From Synechococcus sp. Cruz-7E5 (GTDB lineage: Bacteria > Cyanobacteriota > Cyanobacteriia > PCC-6307 > Cyanobiaceae), in contig NZ_JAGQCE010000012.1 in assembly GCF_024345995.1 (NCBI RefSeq), positions 30,845 through 94,844 of the forward strand: DNA of 64,000 bases, in the 5' to 3' direction. This document shows positions 32,888-40,405 of the stretch, piece after piece. Below the pieces are notes generated by a model. That model saw only the letters and a list, made by a program, of their open reading frames with translations, made no database searches and was not told the DNA's origin. Numbering within the stretch: position 1 is the stretch's first letter; the number at the start of each line of letters is the position of its first letter. The position numbers and the translations under genes were made by a program.

Positions 32888-35800
32888 TTATCCGCTGATG
32901 GGCCAGAGGTACACGAGCCCCGCCGGCTCCAGCCGGTGGGTGATCACCCTGTAGCTCTCCTGAATCCGTTTCGGTTCGGTGGCCAGCTCTGTTTCGATCC
33001 TCTCCAGGCGCCGTTGCCAGTGCTTCTGATCAGCCGCGAGTTGTTTCCGCTCCTGGCTGGAGAGCTTCTGCAGATCCAGGGCAGGAACTTCCAGCTGCTC
33101 TTCCAGGCCTGGGATCAGTGCGGTGGGATCGGCTGCCGCGGCCTGGCGATCGAGCTTGGCCAGATCCCGGTTGCGCTGTCTCACGGTGGCATTGATACGT
33201 TTGCGCTGGGCCCGGAGCACCTCCTTGAGTGCATCGGCCTCGGTGGCACCCCGCTGCTTGAGCAGTTCAGCCGCGGTGGCCTGGGCTTGTTCGGCTGCCG
33301 CATCCAACGCGGGTTTGAGGGCCGCGACATCGGCTGGGGCTTCGGTCTGTAGCTGGCTGCGGATGGCAGCCGAGATCGCCTCTGCGTTTCCAGCCTCCAT
33401 CGCCTTGGTGAGGACGGCCCAGGCCTGCTGTTGCTGAGCACCCGCCAGTGGCTTCAGCACAGAAGCGCGGTCAGCACCGGGATGCCAGTCGGCGATCACG
33501 CTGATCAGCTGATCGTGAAGCCGTGTGGCCCCCTGGCCAAACAGCGACAGCCGCCCCAGCACCAACACCTTCGGCTGCGGATCCGTGCTGGCCAGTACGC
33601 AGGCCCGACTCAATTCGTGGTGCAGGAACCCCTGACTCAGGAAGCGACTCAGCAACCGCTGCACCAAGCGGTGCTCCAGGTGCAGGTGCACAGCCTCGGC
33701 ATTGAGCCGGCCGGGATCCGAGAAGATCACCGGCCGTACCGGGTGCTCCTGGCGCCACTGCCAGAGCGGTGTCTTGCGATCCCACACGCCCCGCAGGCTG
33801 TCGAGGGTGTGCTCCCAGCTGCGGTCGTTGCTGTCGGTCACCAAAGCCTCGGGGTGATCCATGCGCCAGCAGGGCTGCCCCTTGTCGTCGCTGCCCTTCA
33901 CCAGGCCACTCACGCCCAACAGATCGAGCGAGCAGTTGAGGGCATCGCGGAAGGGCTCATCGTCGAATCCCAGCCAGTCGTGGGATTTGGCCAGCAGCTG
34001 GCGCAACTCATCCTGTTGCTGCTCAAGCTTCTCCACCCGTCGGGTCGCTTCCAGCTCCTCACGGGCGCGGTTGAGCATCGCGCCGCGATCGGTGCTGGCT
34101 GAATCCATCGCCAGCAGCTGCTGTTGCACCGCCTCGGTGTCGTCGGTGTCGATGCCGCCTTCAAGCACTTCATCCACCTGGCGCTGCACCAGTGGTGAAA
34201 GGGATCCCAGCTCCTGACGGATCACCTCTGTTTTCTTCACCAGGACATCCATCACCCGGTCCTCAGGCCGGTCTTCCAGCACGAAGTAGTGACACCACAC
34301 CTGGGGAGCGCGCTGCAGCTTGCGGTCGATGCGGCCGTTGCGTTGTTCCAGCTTGCTGGGGTTCCAGGGGATGTCGAAATGGATCAGGTGCTTGCAGTGG
34401 TTCTGCAGGTTCACCCCCTCTCTGGCGGCGTCGGTGGCGATCAGGATCCGCAGGGGTTCCTGATCGGGGTCGGCATTGAACTGGGCCTTCAATCGCTCGC
34501 GGTTGTCTTCACTCATGCCGCCGGTGAAGGAGGCGATGCGGCGATCGGCATCGTCATCGCCGAGCAGGTCGCGCAGCTGCCGCTCCAGGTAGCGCTTGGT
34601 GTCGACGTAGTCGGTGAAGATCAGCAGCCGGGTGGGCTGCCACGCCGCCTTGGCCTCCCCTAGATCGGGACAGAGGTGGGTGCGCAGAAACGTCTCCAGC
34701 AGCTGGATGCGGGGATCGGGTAGGGATCGATTGGCCGCTGCGATCTCGCCCATCCGCTCCAGCAGGTCCAGATCGCTCTGATCCGCCTCAAAGGTCTGGC
34801 GCAGGGCCGCCCGGGTTTGCGCTTCCTCCAGGTTGAGCAGTTCGTCTTCCGTGAGTTCGGCCAGGTCGCTGTCGCTATCGGCACCGCCGAGCAGCAGATC
34901 CAGTTGAGCTCCCGATGCCGCCAAAGCTTCACGGCGCTGCTCTTGCTTTTGATCCAAGCTCTTTCGGTGCACCTTGAGTGTGCGGGCAAAGGCTTCAACC
35001 GAGCTGAGAAGCCGCTTCTGCAGGTTGGTGATCACCAGCCGGTCGGCATTGAGCTGCCGCTTGGTGGCTCCTTCCTTGGTCAGCCGTTGCTCCCGCTGCT
35101 TGCGGTACTGCTGCAGCAGCCGTGAAAGCTCCAGTTCCGGGGTATCCGCCGGCAGGCTGCCTTTGGGTACGGAGAGCGGCTCAACGATCCGCTCGGGGAA
35201 CTCCTCGCCGATGCGGCGCAGATCATCCTTGAGGCGCCGCACCAGCACGGTGTCCAGATCACTGGGTTCGAAGGGCACACCGCGCACGAAGCGGGCAGGA
35301 TCGAGCAGTTCCAGCAGGGCGGTGAAGCTGTTGCTGTGGCCGTTGTGGGGTGTGGCCGAAAGAAAAATGCGGTGCTCAAACAGGGGTGCCAGGTCCCGCA
35401 GGCTGCGGGTCAACCCCGAATCGATGGCATAGCGAAGCGTGTTGCTGGCCGGCGCGGCGTTGTGGGCTTCATCAAGGATCAGCAGGCTCTGGACAGGGGC
35501 CAGGTCTTCCCCACCCTTGCCCTGCTCCAGCCACACCCTCAGCGGCGCGGCGTACTCCGAGTTCCGCAGCAGGGCATGGGAGATCAGGAAGCGGCTGTGG
35601 GTGCTCCAGGGGTTGGTGCCATACCCCCGCTCCTGGCGCACCTTGGCCACGTAGGCCCGGTCCATCACCGTGAAGGCGAGGCCAAAGCGGTTGGCCATCT
35701 CCTCCTGCCACTGGCGTAGCACCGAAGGCGGGCAGCTGATCACCACCCGCTTGATGCGTTGGCGCAGCAGCATCTCCCGCAGGATCAGGCCCGCTTCGAT

Positions 35801-36244
35801 CGTCTTGCCCAGGCCCACGTCATCGGCGATGAACAGGCCCACCCGGGGCATCTGCAGCGCCTTGCGCAGTGGCTCCAGCTGGTAGGCCTTCACATCGATG
35901 CCAGCCCGGTACGGGGCCTGGAACAGCTCGGCGTCGGTGGCAGTGACGCAGTTCCAGCGGAGAGTGTTGAGGTAGGCGGCGAACTGGTTGGGCTGGTCGA
36001 AGCCCCGCTGGGCCACCGCCTCCCAGCTGCTCTCCCCCAGCACTTCGAAGTCGATCTCCCGCTCACGGAACACCGTCAGCCGCTGGCCAATGGCGTCGTC
36101 CTCCATGCAGGCCATCGAAACGACTGTGTCTGCCCCCGGCTCCTGGGGTGCCTGCACGTCCTCCACCAGGTAGCGGCGGGTGCGACAGCGCACCACGGCT
36201 CCGGGCTTGAGCTTTTGACGGGTACGTGAGGGCGTGGCGGTCAT
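32888..36244 (-). CDS. drmD: DISARM SNF2-family helicase DrmD
   Basis: About 1118 residues from ATG 36244. SNF2 ATPase motifs: GLFIADDVGLGKTIEAGLIL near residue 135, LLILDEAHNAAP near 252, FLSATPHNGHSNSF, and the C-terminal helicase block ATDAAREGVNLQNHCKHLIH and WNPSKLEQRNGRIDR. The C-terminal third is a long coiled-coil/helical region (AALKPALDAAAEQAQATAAE). DrmD defines class 1 DISARM. An in-frame GTG at 36265 would lengthen it by 7 residues, but the ATG overlaps an upstream small ORF stop by ATGA and has AGAGGAG upstream. Confidence 0.92.
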   Translation of the reverse strand: MTATPSRTRQKLKPGAVVRCRTRRYLVEDVQAPQEPGADTVVSMACMEDDAIGQRLTVFREREIDFEVLGESSWEAVAQRGFDQPNQFAAYLNTLRWNCVTATDAELFQAPYRAGIDVKAYQLEPLRKALQMPRVGLFIADDVGLGKTIEAGLILREMLLRQRIKRVVISCPPSVLRQWQEEMANRFGLAFTVMDRAYVAKVRQERGYGTNPWSTHSRFLISHALLRNSEYAAPLRVWLEQGKGGEDLAPVQSLLILDEAHNAAPASNTLRYAIDSGLTRSLRDLAPLFEHRIFLSATPHNGHSNSFTALLELLDPARFVRGVPFEPSDLDTVLVRRLKDDLRRIGEEFPERIVEPLSVPKGSLPADTPELELSRLLQQYRKQREQRLTKEGATKRQLNADRLVITNLQKRLLSSVEAFARTLKVHRKSLDQKQEQRREALAASGAQLDLLLGGADSDSDLAELTEDELLNLEEAQTRAALRQTFEADQSDLDLLERMGEIAAANRSLPDPRIQLLETFLRTHLCPDLGEAKAAWQPTRLLIFTDYVDTKRYLERQLRDLLGDDDADRRIASFTGGMSEDNRERLKAQFNADPDQEPLRILIATDAAREGVNLQNHCKHLIHFDIPWNPSKLEQRNGRIDRKLQRAPQVWCHYFVLEDRPEDRVMDVLVKKTEVIRQELGSLSPLVQRQVDEVLEGGIDTDDTEAVQQQLLAMDSASTDRGAMLNRAREELEATRRVEKLEQQQDELRQLLAKSHDWLGFDDEPFRDALNCSLDLLGVSGLVKGSDDKGQPCWRMDHPEALVTDSNDRSWEHTLDSLRGVWDRKTPLWQWRQEHPVRPVIFSDPGRLNAEAVHLHLEHRLVQRLLSRFLSQGFLHHELSRACVLASTDPQPKVLVLGRLSLFGQGATRLHDQLISVIADWHPGADRASVLKPLAGAQQQQAWAVLTKAMEAGNAEAISAAIRSQLQTEAPADVAALKPALDAAAEQAQATAAELLKQRGATEADALKEVLRAQRKRINATVRQRNRDLAKLDRQAAAADPTALIPGLEEQLEVPALDLQKLSSQERKQLAADQKHWQRRLERIETELATEPKRIQESYRVITHRLEPAGLVYLWPISG

Positions 36245-36405
36245 GCGCTCAGCTCCTCTCCCCACTGGCAGGGGGGCTCTGCCATGACACGCATCCTTCC
36301 GACCCCAAAAGCCTCGAAATCGAAGAGACCGCTATCCAGCAGGGCTTTCTTTCCGAGCAAGACACTGACCGCGGCTCGGACTCTGATGTCTTCCAGCGGG
36401 GTCAT
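36241..36405 (-). CDS. 54-residue small ORF coupled to drmD
   Basis: Reads MTPLEDIRVRAAVSVLLGKK, ALLDSGLFDFEAFGVGRMRV, then MAEPPCQWGEELSA. Its stop overlaps the drmD start (ATGA) and its own start overlaps the stop of the next upstream ORF in the same way. Helical and coding-like; no family recognised. Could be a leader gene or the remnant of a toxin/antitoxin-type protein. Confidence 0.45.
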   Translation of the reverse strand: MTPLEDIRVRAAVSVLLGKKALLDSGLFDFEAFGVGRMRVMAEPPCQWGEELSA

Positions 36406-36467
36406 CGGTTCATCGGGGCCTGCAAGGCACTGTCGAACCCCTTCACCTGCATGAGCGTTGCGTTCAT
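36402..36467 (-). CDS. 21-residue leader ORF in the DISARM operon
   Basis: MNATLMQVKGFDSALQAPMN followed by R. Overlaps the ORFs on both sides by ATGA. The N-terminus has the look of a ribbon-helix-helix antitoxin start, but it is too short to say. Possibly a translational coupling leader. Confidence 0.3.
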   Translation of the reverse strand: MNATLMQVKGFDSALQAPMNR

Positions 36468-36559
36468 GCGAAGAACCAGCCGAGCACTGGGAACACGAAC
36501 GCCAGGGAGACCAGTTCGGGCAGTTTGAACGGGCCGCGGCCGAATTGGGGGTATCTCAA
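36464..36559 (-). CDS. 31-residue membrane mini-protein, first ORF of the DISARM leader
   Basis: Starts at a TTG (36559). FGRGPFKLPELVSLAFVFPV then LGWFFA gives one short membrane segment. The stop overlaps the next ATG by ATGA. Weak support: a non-ATG start and very short length. Confidence 0.3.
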   Translation of the reverse strand: MRYPQFGRGPFKLPELVSLAFVFPVLGWFFA

Positions 36560-36633
36560 AGAGGAATCACTGCAGCCCGGGCATGAAGCGGCAGGATCTG
36601 CCTACCCCTTGGCCCCAGAGCCGGTGCGGTCCC

Positions 36634-37236
36634 ATGCCCTTCCGCTTCCGCCGCTCTGCCCGCTTCGGCCCCCTGCGCTTGAACTTCGCCAAGAGCGGCC
36701 TCAGCTCGATCTCCCTGGGTGGCCGCGGGGCGTCGTTCAACATCCCTATCGCCCGCACCGGTGGGGCACGCACCACCGTGGGGCTGCCCGGCACGGGGCT
36801 GAGCTGGAGCGTCGAGCACAGCCCTGAGGCCTATCGCCCAGCCCCGGCGCAGCTCCCGGCTGGCCAGGCGGAGGGGCTGCCCAACAGCCGCCGCTTCCGG
36901 CCCGGCCAGCTCGATTCCTTCAAGCAGGGGTGCCTGGGGGTTCTACAGGCACAGCTTTTCGCGCCAGGCTCCCAAGGCCGGCTCCTCTGGGAGCTGAATC
37001 TGATCACTCGCCTGCTGGCGGATCCCTCGATCGGCAACCGGACCCAGGGGCTGCTGGCCGTGATCGAAACGCCGGAAGCAATGGAGGGCTACCTGATGCG
37101 CGCCCAGAGCCAGGACGATGCCAAACGCCGTGCGCACCGTTGCATCGAGGCAGCCCAGGAAGCGGCACGGCTGGTGAATGCCCGGAGCTGGCTGAAGGCT
37201 GCAGATCTGTCGCTCCCTCCACCCCCTCAGGCATAA
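36634..37236 (+). CDS. DUF4236-domain protein
   Basis: 200 residues from ATG 36634. Residues 2-60 match the DUF4236 N-terminal signature (FRFRRSARFGPLRLNFAKSG, LSSISLGGRGASFN, TTVGLPGTGLSW). The remainder (GQLDSFKQGCLGVLQAQLFA onward) is helical and unassigned. DUF4236 proteins are widespread orphans of mobile elements. Divergent from the DISARM leader, with about 75 bp between them. Confidence 0.7.
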   Translation: MPFRFRRSARFGPLRLNFAKSGLSSISLGGRGASFNIPIARTGGARTTVGLPGTGLSWSVEHSPEAYRPAPAQLPAGQAEGLPNSRRFRPGQLDSFKQGCLGVLQAQLFAPGSQGRLLWELNLITRLLADPSIGNRTQGLLAVIETPEAMEGYLMRAQSQDDAKRRAHRCIEAAQEAARLVNARSWLKAADLSLPPPPQA

Positions 37237-37544
37237 ACCCCTATTGCCCTTGCCCTCTGGCCGTCCGATCGTTCTTGCATCGGTTTCGGAGGCCCAAAGA
37301 TGGATGACACTCCCCCGGGTCAGGCATCAGGAGCGCGCTGACGATCCGGCCCCTGCTCCAACACTCTCATCGGATCTCTGGCTTCCCTGGCGCGTGACAC
37401 CGCTGTGTGTGTGCTCCGCCGCCGTCCACTGCACCGTTAAAGGCCTCGCCTCAGGTGCCCCGGACCAATGGGGAAGTCCCACTGGAACCCTGGCCCCAGG
37501 TGCCAGCGTCAGCCACTCCGCCCCCATCAACCAAACTCCTTCAG
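37237..37544. other. Gap without convincing gene
   Basis: Between the DUF4236 gene and the next plus gene. Short frames only, none coding-like. The sequence CTATTGCCCTTGCC at 37241 resembles, but does not match, the virion-gene motif. Contains no repeat or clear promoter that I can recognise. Confidence 0.5.
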
Positions 37545-37572
37545 AGCCCGGTGGCCTCGTCACCGGGCTTTG
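37545..37572 (+). terminator. Terminator-like hairpin upstream of the 37590 gene
   Basis: 9-bp stem AGCCCGGTG / CACCGGGCT with a 7-nt loop and TTTG, 18 nt before an ATG. Ends the preceding plus-strand transcript or acts as a leader attenuator. Confidence 0.55.
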
Positions 37573-37589
37573 TCGTGATCCCCTGTTCC

Positions 37590-38051
37590 ATGGCTGACCT
37601 CGCCCGGACCCACCAGGCCCTCGCTGAGGACTACCGATGGCATTTGCAGATCGCCGCCTGCAAGCTGCTCGCCCAACCCAGTTGGTCGTTGGAGGCAACG
37701 GTGGCGTTGATCCACACCCAGACCCAGGGCATCACGATCGGTCCGGTTAGGAGCCTTCCCCTATGGCTGGATCACCTCCCACCGGAGCTGGATGCCTTCG
37801 TAAGGCTGCAGGAGCAGGGGGTGAGCTTCGAGGAGGCCTACCAACGCTGCCTTGTGGAACAAGGTCAGGAATTCCTCGCTGCGATCGAGGCCAGCAAAGT
37901 CAGTGGGGCGCTGGTCACCCACGACAATCTGGCCGAATTCGCGGCCCTCTCCCAGAAAGGCTTTGCCCGTGACCCGCGGGAACTGCTGGTGCTGGCCAAG
38001 TGGCCGGACAACGTCACCGGCTTTCTGCTGTCGTGTGAGCAGCTGAGCTGA
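37590..38051 (+). CDS. Hypothetical helical protein
   Basis: 153 residues from ATG 37590. Mostly alpha-helical, e.g. MADLARTHQALAEDYRWHLQ, SWSLEATVALIHTQTQGITI, FVRLQEQGVSFEEAYQRCLV, REYLL-like LLVLAKWPDNVTGFLL. No known domain. Convergent with the AbrB gene (31 bp between stops). Confidence 0.55.
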   Translation: MADLARTHQALAEDYRWHLQIAACKLLAQPSWSLEATVALIHTQTQGITIGPVRSLPLWLDHLPPELDAFVRLQEQGVSFEEAYQRCLVEQGQEFLAAIEASKVSGALVTHDNLAEFAALSQKGFARDPRELLVLAKWPDNVTGFLLSCEQLS

Positions 38052-38082
38052 AGACAGCTCGAAGGGCCAACAGCTTGAAGGC

Positions 38083-38469
38083 TCACTCCTCCTCTTCTGT
38101 TGAGCCAGCTGGCACCAGGCGGATCTGCTTGCGACCCAGCTTGATCTCAAACTCATCACCGGGTTTGAGATCCAACAGCGCGGAGTAGGCCTTACCGATC
38201 AGGAGGTTGCCGTTGCCCTGGACGGTGGCCACGTAGCTCAAGCTGCGACCAGCCTTCCCTTTCGTTTTGCCGTTGCCATCACCCAGGCTGACGCCCTTGG
38301 CTTCCAGCAGGGCCTCATAGAACGCCGTGAAATTCAGCCGTTCGCTGCCGTCCTTCTTGGTGCTCACATAACCGGCGGCTCGCACCAGATCGGACTTGGA
38401 GGCATCACCCAGCTCCTTGACTTTGGCGAGCAGGTCAGATCCGATGAGGGCCATGGGCGTGGCGTTCAA
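38083..38469 (-). CDS. Cyanobacterial AbrB-type transcription regulator
   Basis: 128 residues. Matches the cyAbrB family of cyanobacterial pleiotropic regulators: helical N-terminus with LLAKVKELGDASKSDLVRAA, GYVSTKKDGSERLNFTAFYE, and the C-terminal swapped-hairpin DNA-binding domain YVATVQGNGNLLIGKAYSAL then LKPGDEFEIKLGRKQIRLVP. Known members affect nitrogen, carbon and hydrogenase genes. Acidic tail (STEEEE). ATG at 38469 or Met6 could be the start. Confidence 0.88.
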   Translation of the reverse strand: MNATPMALIGSDLLAKVKELGDASKSDLVRAAGYVSTKKDGSERLNFTAFYEALLEAKGVSLGDGNGKTKGKAGRSLSYVATVQGNGNLLIGKAYSALLDLKPGDEFEIKLGRKQIRLVPAGSTEEEE

Positions 38470-38531
38470 AGCTTGAAGGTAACGAGCAAACCGATGACGA
38501 CCAGAGCTAATAGGTGCGGTTGTCCGTCCTC

Positions 38532-39221
38532 TCAGCGCAGGCTCTCACAGGCCACCCCATCACCATTGCCATCGAGGTAGGTGTGGCCCTGGCGCAGCAA
38601 CTCCTGGGCCTTGGCAAAGCTGCCGATCTGCTTGCAGCGGTAACGCTGGCCTGCAATAGCAGCTGGGGCTGTCCCAGCAGGGACCACACCTGAACTGACC
38701 GCACGACTACTTCCACCCGAACGCCGAGCTCGGCGGAAGTCCCAAGGCCGGGTGATGCCGCCAGGCACCTGCCAGACGCCAAAGCGGTGGCGGGAGGCCC
38801 GGTACTCAGCATCGAGATACTCATTGGCGTTGCACTGGCCCAGGTACTGCCGATAGGCAAACGCCTGCCCGTCCTCCACCATCGCCAGGTTCAGATTCAC
38901 CTCGCCAATCACCTCCGCCACGGTGCGGCCGTAGCGGTCCACCGCCTGCGGCCGCAGCGTCACCGGCGCACCAATGCGCAGCCGCGTTTGCAGATAAGCG
39001 CGGGACTGGGCGCCGTAGGGAGCCTGCGCCATCTCGGGGGCGTCGATGCAGGCCAGCCGGATCGTGATCCGCTTGCCACCTTGTTGCACGCGGATCGTGT
39101 CGCCATCACCGATCGAGAGCACCGTGGCGCGGACCTCGGGGCCGGCCGCCGCCACCGGTGATCCCGCCATCGGGGCCATCGCCACCGCCAGCAACAGAGC
39201 GGCAAGGGGGCGCAGGCTCAA
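38532..39221 (-). CDS. Secreted thermonuclease-like protein with Excalibur domain
   Basis: 229 residues. Signal peptide (LAALLLAVAMAPMAGSPVAA), then a staphylococcal-nuclease domain: ATVLSIGDGDTIRVQQGGKR, RLACIDAPEMAQAPYG, VDRYGRTVAEVIGEVNLNLA, AYRQYLGQC (Ca2+ and catalytic Asp/Arg/Glu positions present). The C-terminus has an Excalibur motif (YRCKQIGSFAKAQELL, DGNGDGVACESL) typical of secreted Ca2+-binding nucleases. Extracellular DNA degradation or competence is inferred. Its start is coupled to the upstream gene by ATGA. Confidence 0.85.
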   Translation of the reverse strand: MSLRPLAALLLAVAMAPMAGSPVAAAGPEVRATVLSIGDGDTIRVQQGGKRITIRLACIDAPEMAQAPYGAQSRAYLQTRLRIGAPVTLRPQAVDRYGRTVAEVIGEVNLNLAMVEDGQAFAYRQYLGQCNANEYLDAEYRASRHRFGVWQVPGGITRPWDFRRARRSGGSSRAVSSGVVPAGTAPAAIAGQRYRCKQIGSFAKAQELLRQGHTYLDGNGDGVACESLR

Positions 39222-39607
39222 GGACTCGGCTCCAGCCCCTCCAGCGCCGTGCGCAGCTCACCGATGAACTCCTCATCCACCTCAGTGGCGGTGATCTCCT
39301 CGCCAACCAGGTCCTGGATCAGGGGGTAGAAGCGCACCTCGAACCACTTACGGAACACCGCATAGGTGCGCTCCGCCGGCCAGGTGGCGGTGTCGCGATG
39401 CCAGTAATCGAGCTCGGCTTCGAAAATCGCTTCGTAGACCTCCTCGAGGATCTCCTCCGCCTCCTCTTGCGTGTCGTAGTCGGGGATCAGATAGAGGCAG
39501 GGCTCACTGGCTCCGGCAACATCCACATCCAGCTCGAGCTGCCGGGCCCAGTCGAGCAGTTTCGGGCTGGGGTAGATCCCCACCGCGCAGCGGTTCACCA
39601 CGGCCAT
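39218..39607 (-). CDS. Hypothetical acidic protein upstream of the nuclease
   Basis: 129 residues, strongly acidic and helical (YDTQEEAEEILEEVYEAIFE, FEVRFYPLIQDLVGEEITAT). Its stop overlaps the nuclease start (ATGA), so the two are co-translated. The negative charge could mean inhibitor or chaperone of the nuclease (speculation). No family recognised. Confidence 0.55.
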   Translation of the reverse strand: MAVVNRCAVGIYPSPKLLDWARQLELDVDVAGASEPCLYLIPDYDTQEEAEEILEEVYEAIFEAELDYWHRDTATWPAERTYAVFRKWFEVRFYPLIQDLVGEEITATEVDEEFIGELRTALEGLEPSP

Positions 39608-39933
39608 GGCCCACCCGGCGGCATTGGCCGAACGCTAGGCCTGGCCACCTGAGCAGGCATGACGCTGCCGGGGAAGCCAGACAGCTTCTCGGCGAGAAGC
39701 AAGAGGCCTGCATCGCAGCGCTGCTGTAGGAAGGCCTTACAGGTCCCCAATGGGAAGGGCGCCCCGTGTCGGGCGCCCTTTGGCCGGTTGCAGGGTCTCG
39801 GCTCGCGCTGCCCTGGTCGTGGCCTCTGATTCATTAATAGATCCGCCTTGCTTGCTTGTCAGTACGGCAAGCCGATCCACCGCAGCACCACCGGCTCCAG
39901 AGTGGATTCAGCTGCCCTGAGCAAGGAGAGGCC
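39608..39933. other. Intergenic region between nuclease operon and metallothionein
   Basis: 326 bp without gene. Contains a bidirectional terminator (39755-39781) and, nearer the metallothionein start, an AT-rich GATTCATTAATAG segment suitable for a promoter. I do not see the SmtB-type 12-2-12 operator repeat or an ArsR/SmtB gene. Confidence 0.5.
39755..39781. terminator. Bidirectional terminator
   Basis: 9-bp stem AAGGGCGCC / GGCGCCCTT with an 8-nt loop; T-rich at both ends, so it can work in either direction. Confidence 0.65.
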
Positions 39934-40116
39934 ATGACCACGACCCTGGAGAGACCAATCGCGTTGAAGTGCGCCTGCCCGGGCTGCAACTGCACGGTGC
40001 AACCGGAGACACCCTTCCGCAGTGGCACCTCACTGTTCTGCAGCGACGCCTGCGCCAAGGGGCACCCCAACGGCGAGCCTTGTCACGCCGGCTGTGGCTG
40101 CGAATGCCATGGCTGA
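39934..40116 (+). CDS. smtA: SmtA-type bacterial metallothionein
   Basis: 60 residues from ATG 39934. Family Cys/His pattern: CACPGCNCTV, LFCSDACAKGHPNGEPCHAG, CGCECHG, with 10 Cys and His near the C-terminus, matching zinc-binding SmtA/BmtA proteins. Sequesters Zn2+ and other thiophilic metals in the cytosol. Overlaps the next CDGSH gene by 8 nt. The usual SmtB repressor is not visible nearby. Confidence 0.88.
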   Translation: MTTTLERPIALKCACPGCNCTVQPETPFRSGTSLFCSDACAKGHPNGEPCHAGCGCECHG

Positions 40117-40378
40117 ACCTGCTCCGCCTTCTGGGGGTCCGATTCCCCTGGAGCTGCCAGCCGGCGTGCACCAGCTGTGCCGCTGTGGACGCAGTCGCCA
40201 TGGCTGGTTCTGTGATGGCGCCCACCTTGGCAGCGGCTGGGTGTCGCGGGAGTTGCGGCTGGAGCAGGCCAGCACGGTGATGGTCTGTGGCTGTGGCCAT
40301 TCCCACCACGTCCCGCTCTGCGATGGCTGCCACGCCAAGCCAGCGGTCAGCCGACGCTGGTGGAAATGGTGGGCGTGA
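40109..40378 (+). CDS. CDGSH iron-sulfur-type protein
   Basis: 89 residues from ATG 40109, which overlaps the metallothionein gene. Two CDGSH-like half motifs: CRCGRSRHGWFCDGAHLG and CGCGHSHHVPLCDGCHAK, each with the C-x-C-...-C-D-G-x-H pattern that holds a [2Fe-2S] cluster. Overlap with a metallothionein gene suggests joint expression in metal or redox stress. Confidence 0.85.
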   Translation: MAEPAPPSGGPIPLELPAGVHQLCRCGRSRHGWFCDGAHLGSGWVSRELRLEQASTVMVCGCGHSHHVPLCDGCHAKPAVSRRWWKWWA

Positions 40379-40405
40379 GCGGCTCGATCATCTGTAAGCA
40401 ACCGC

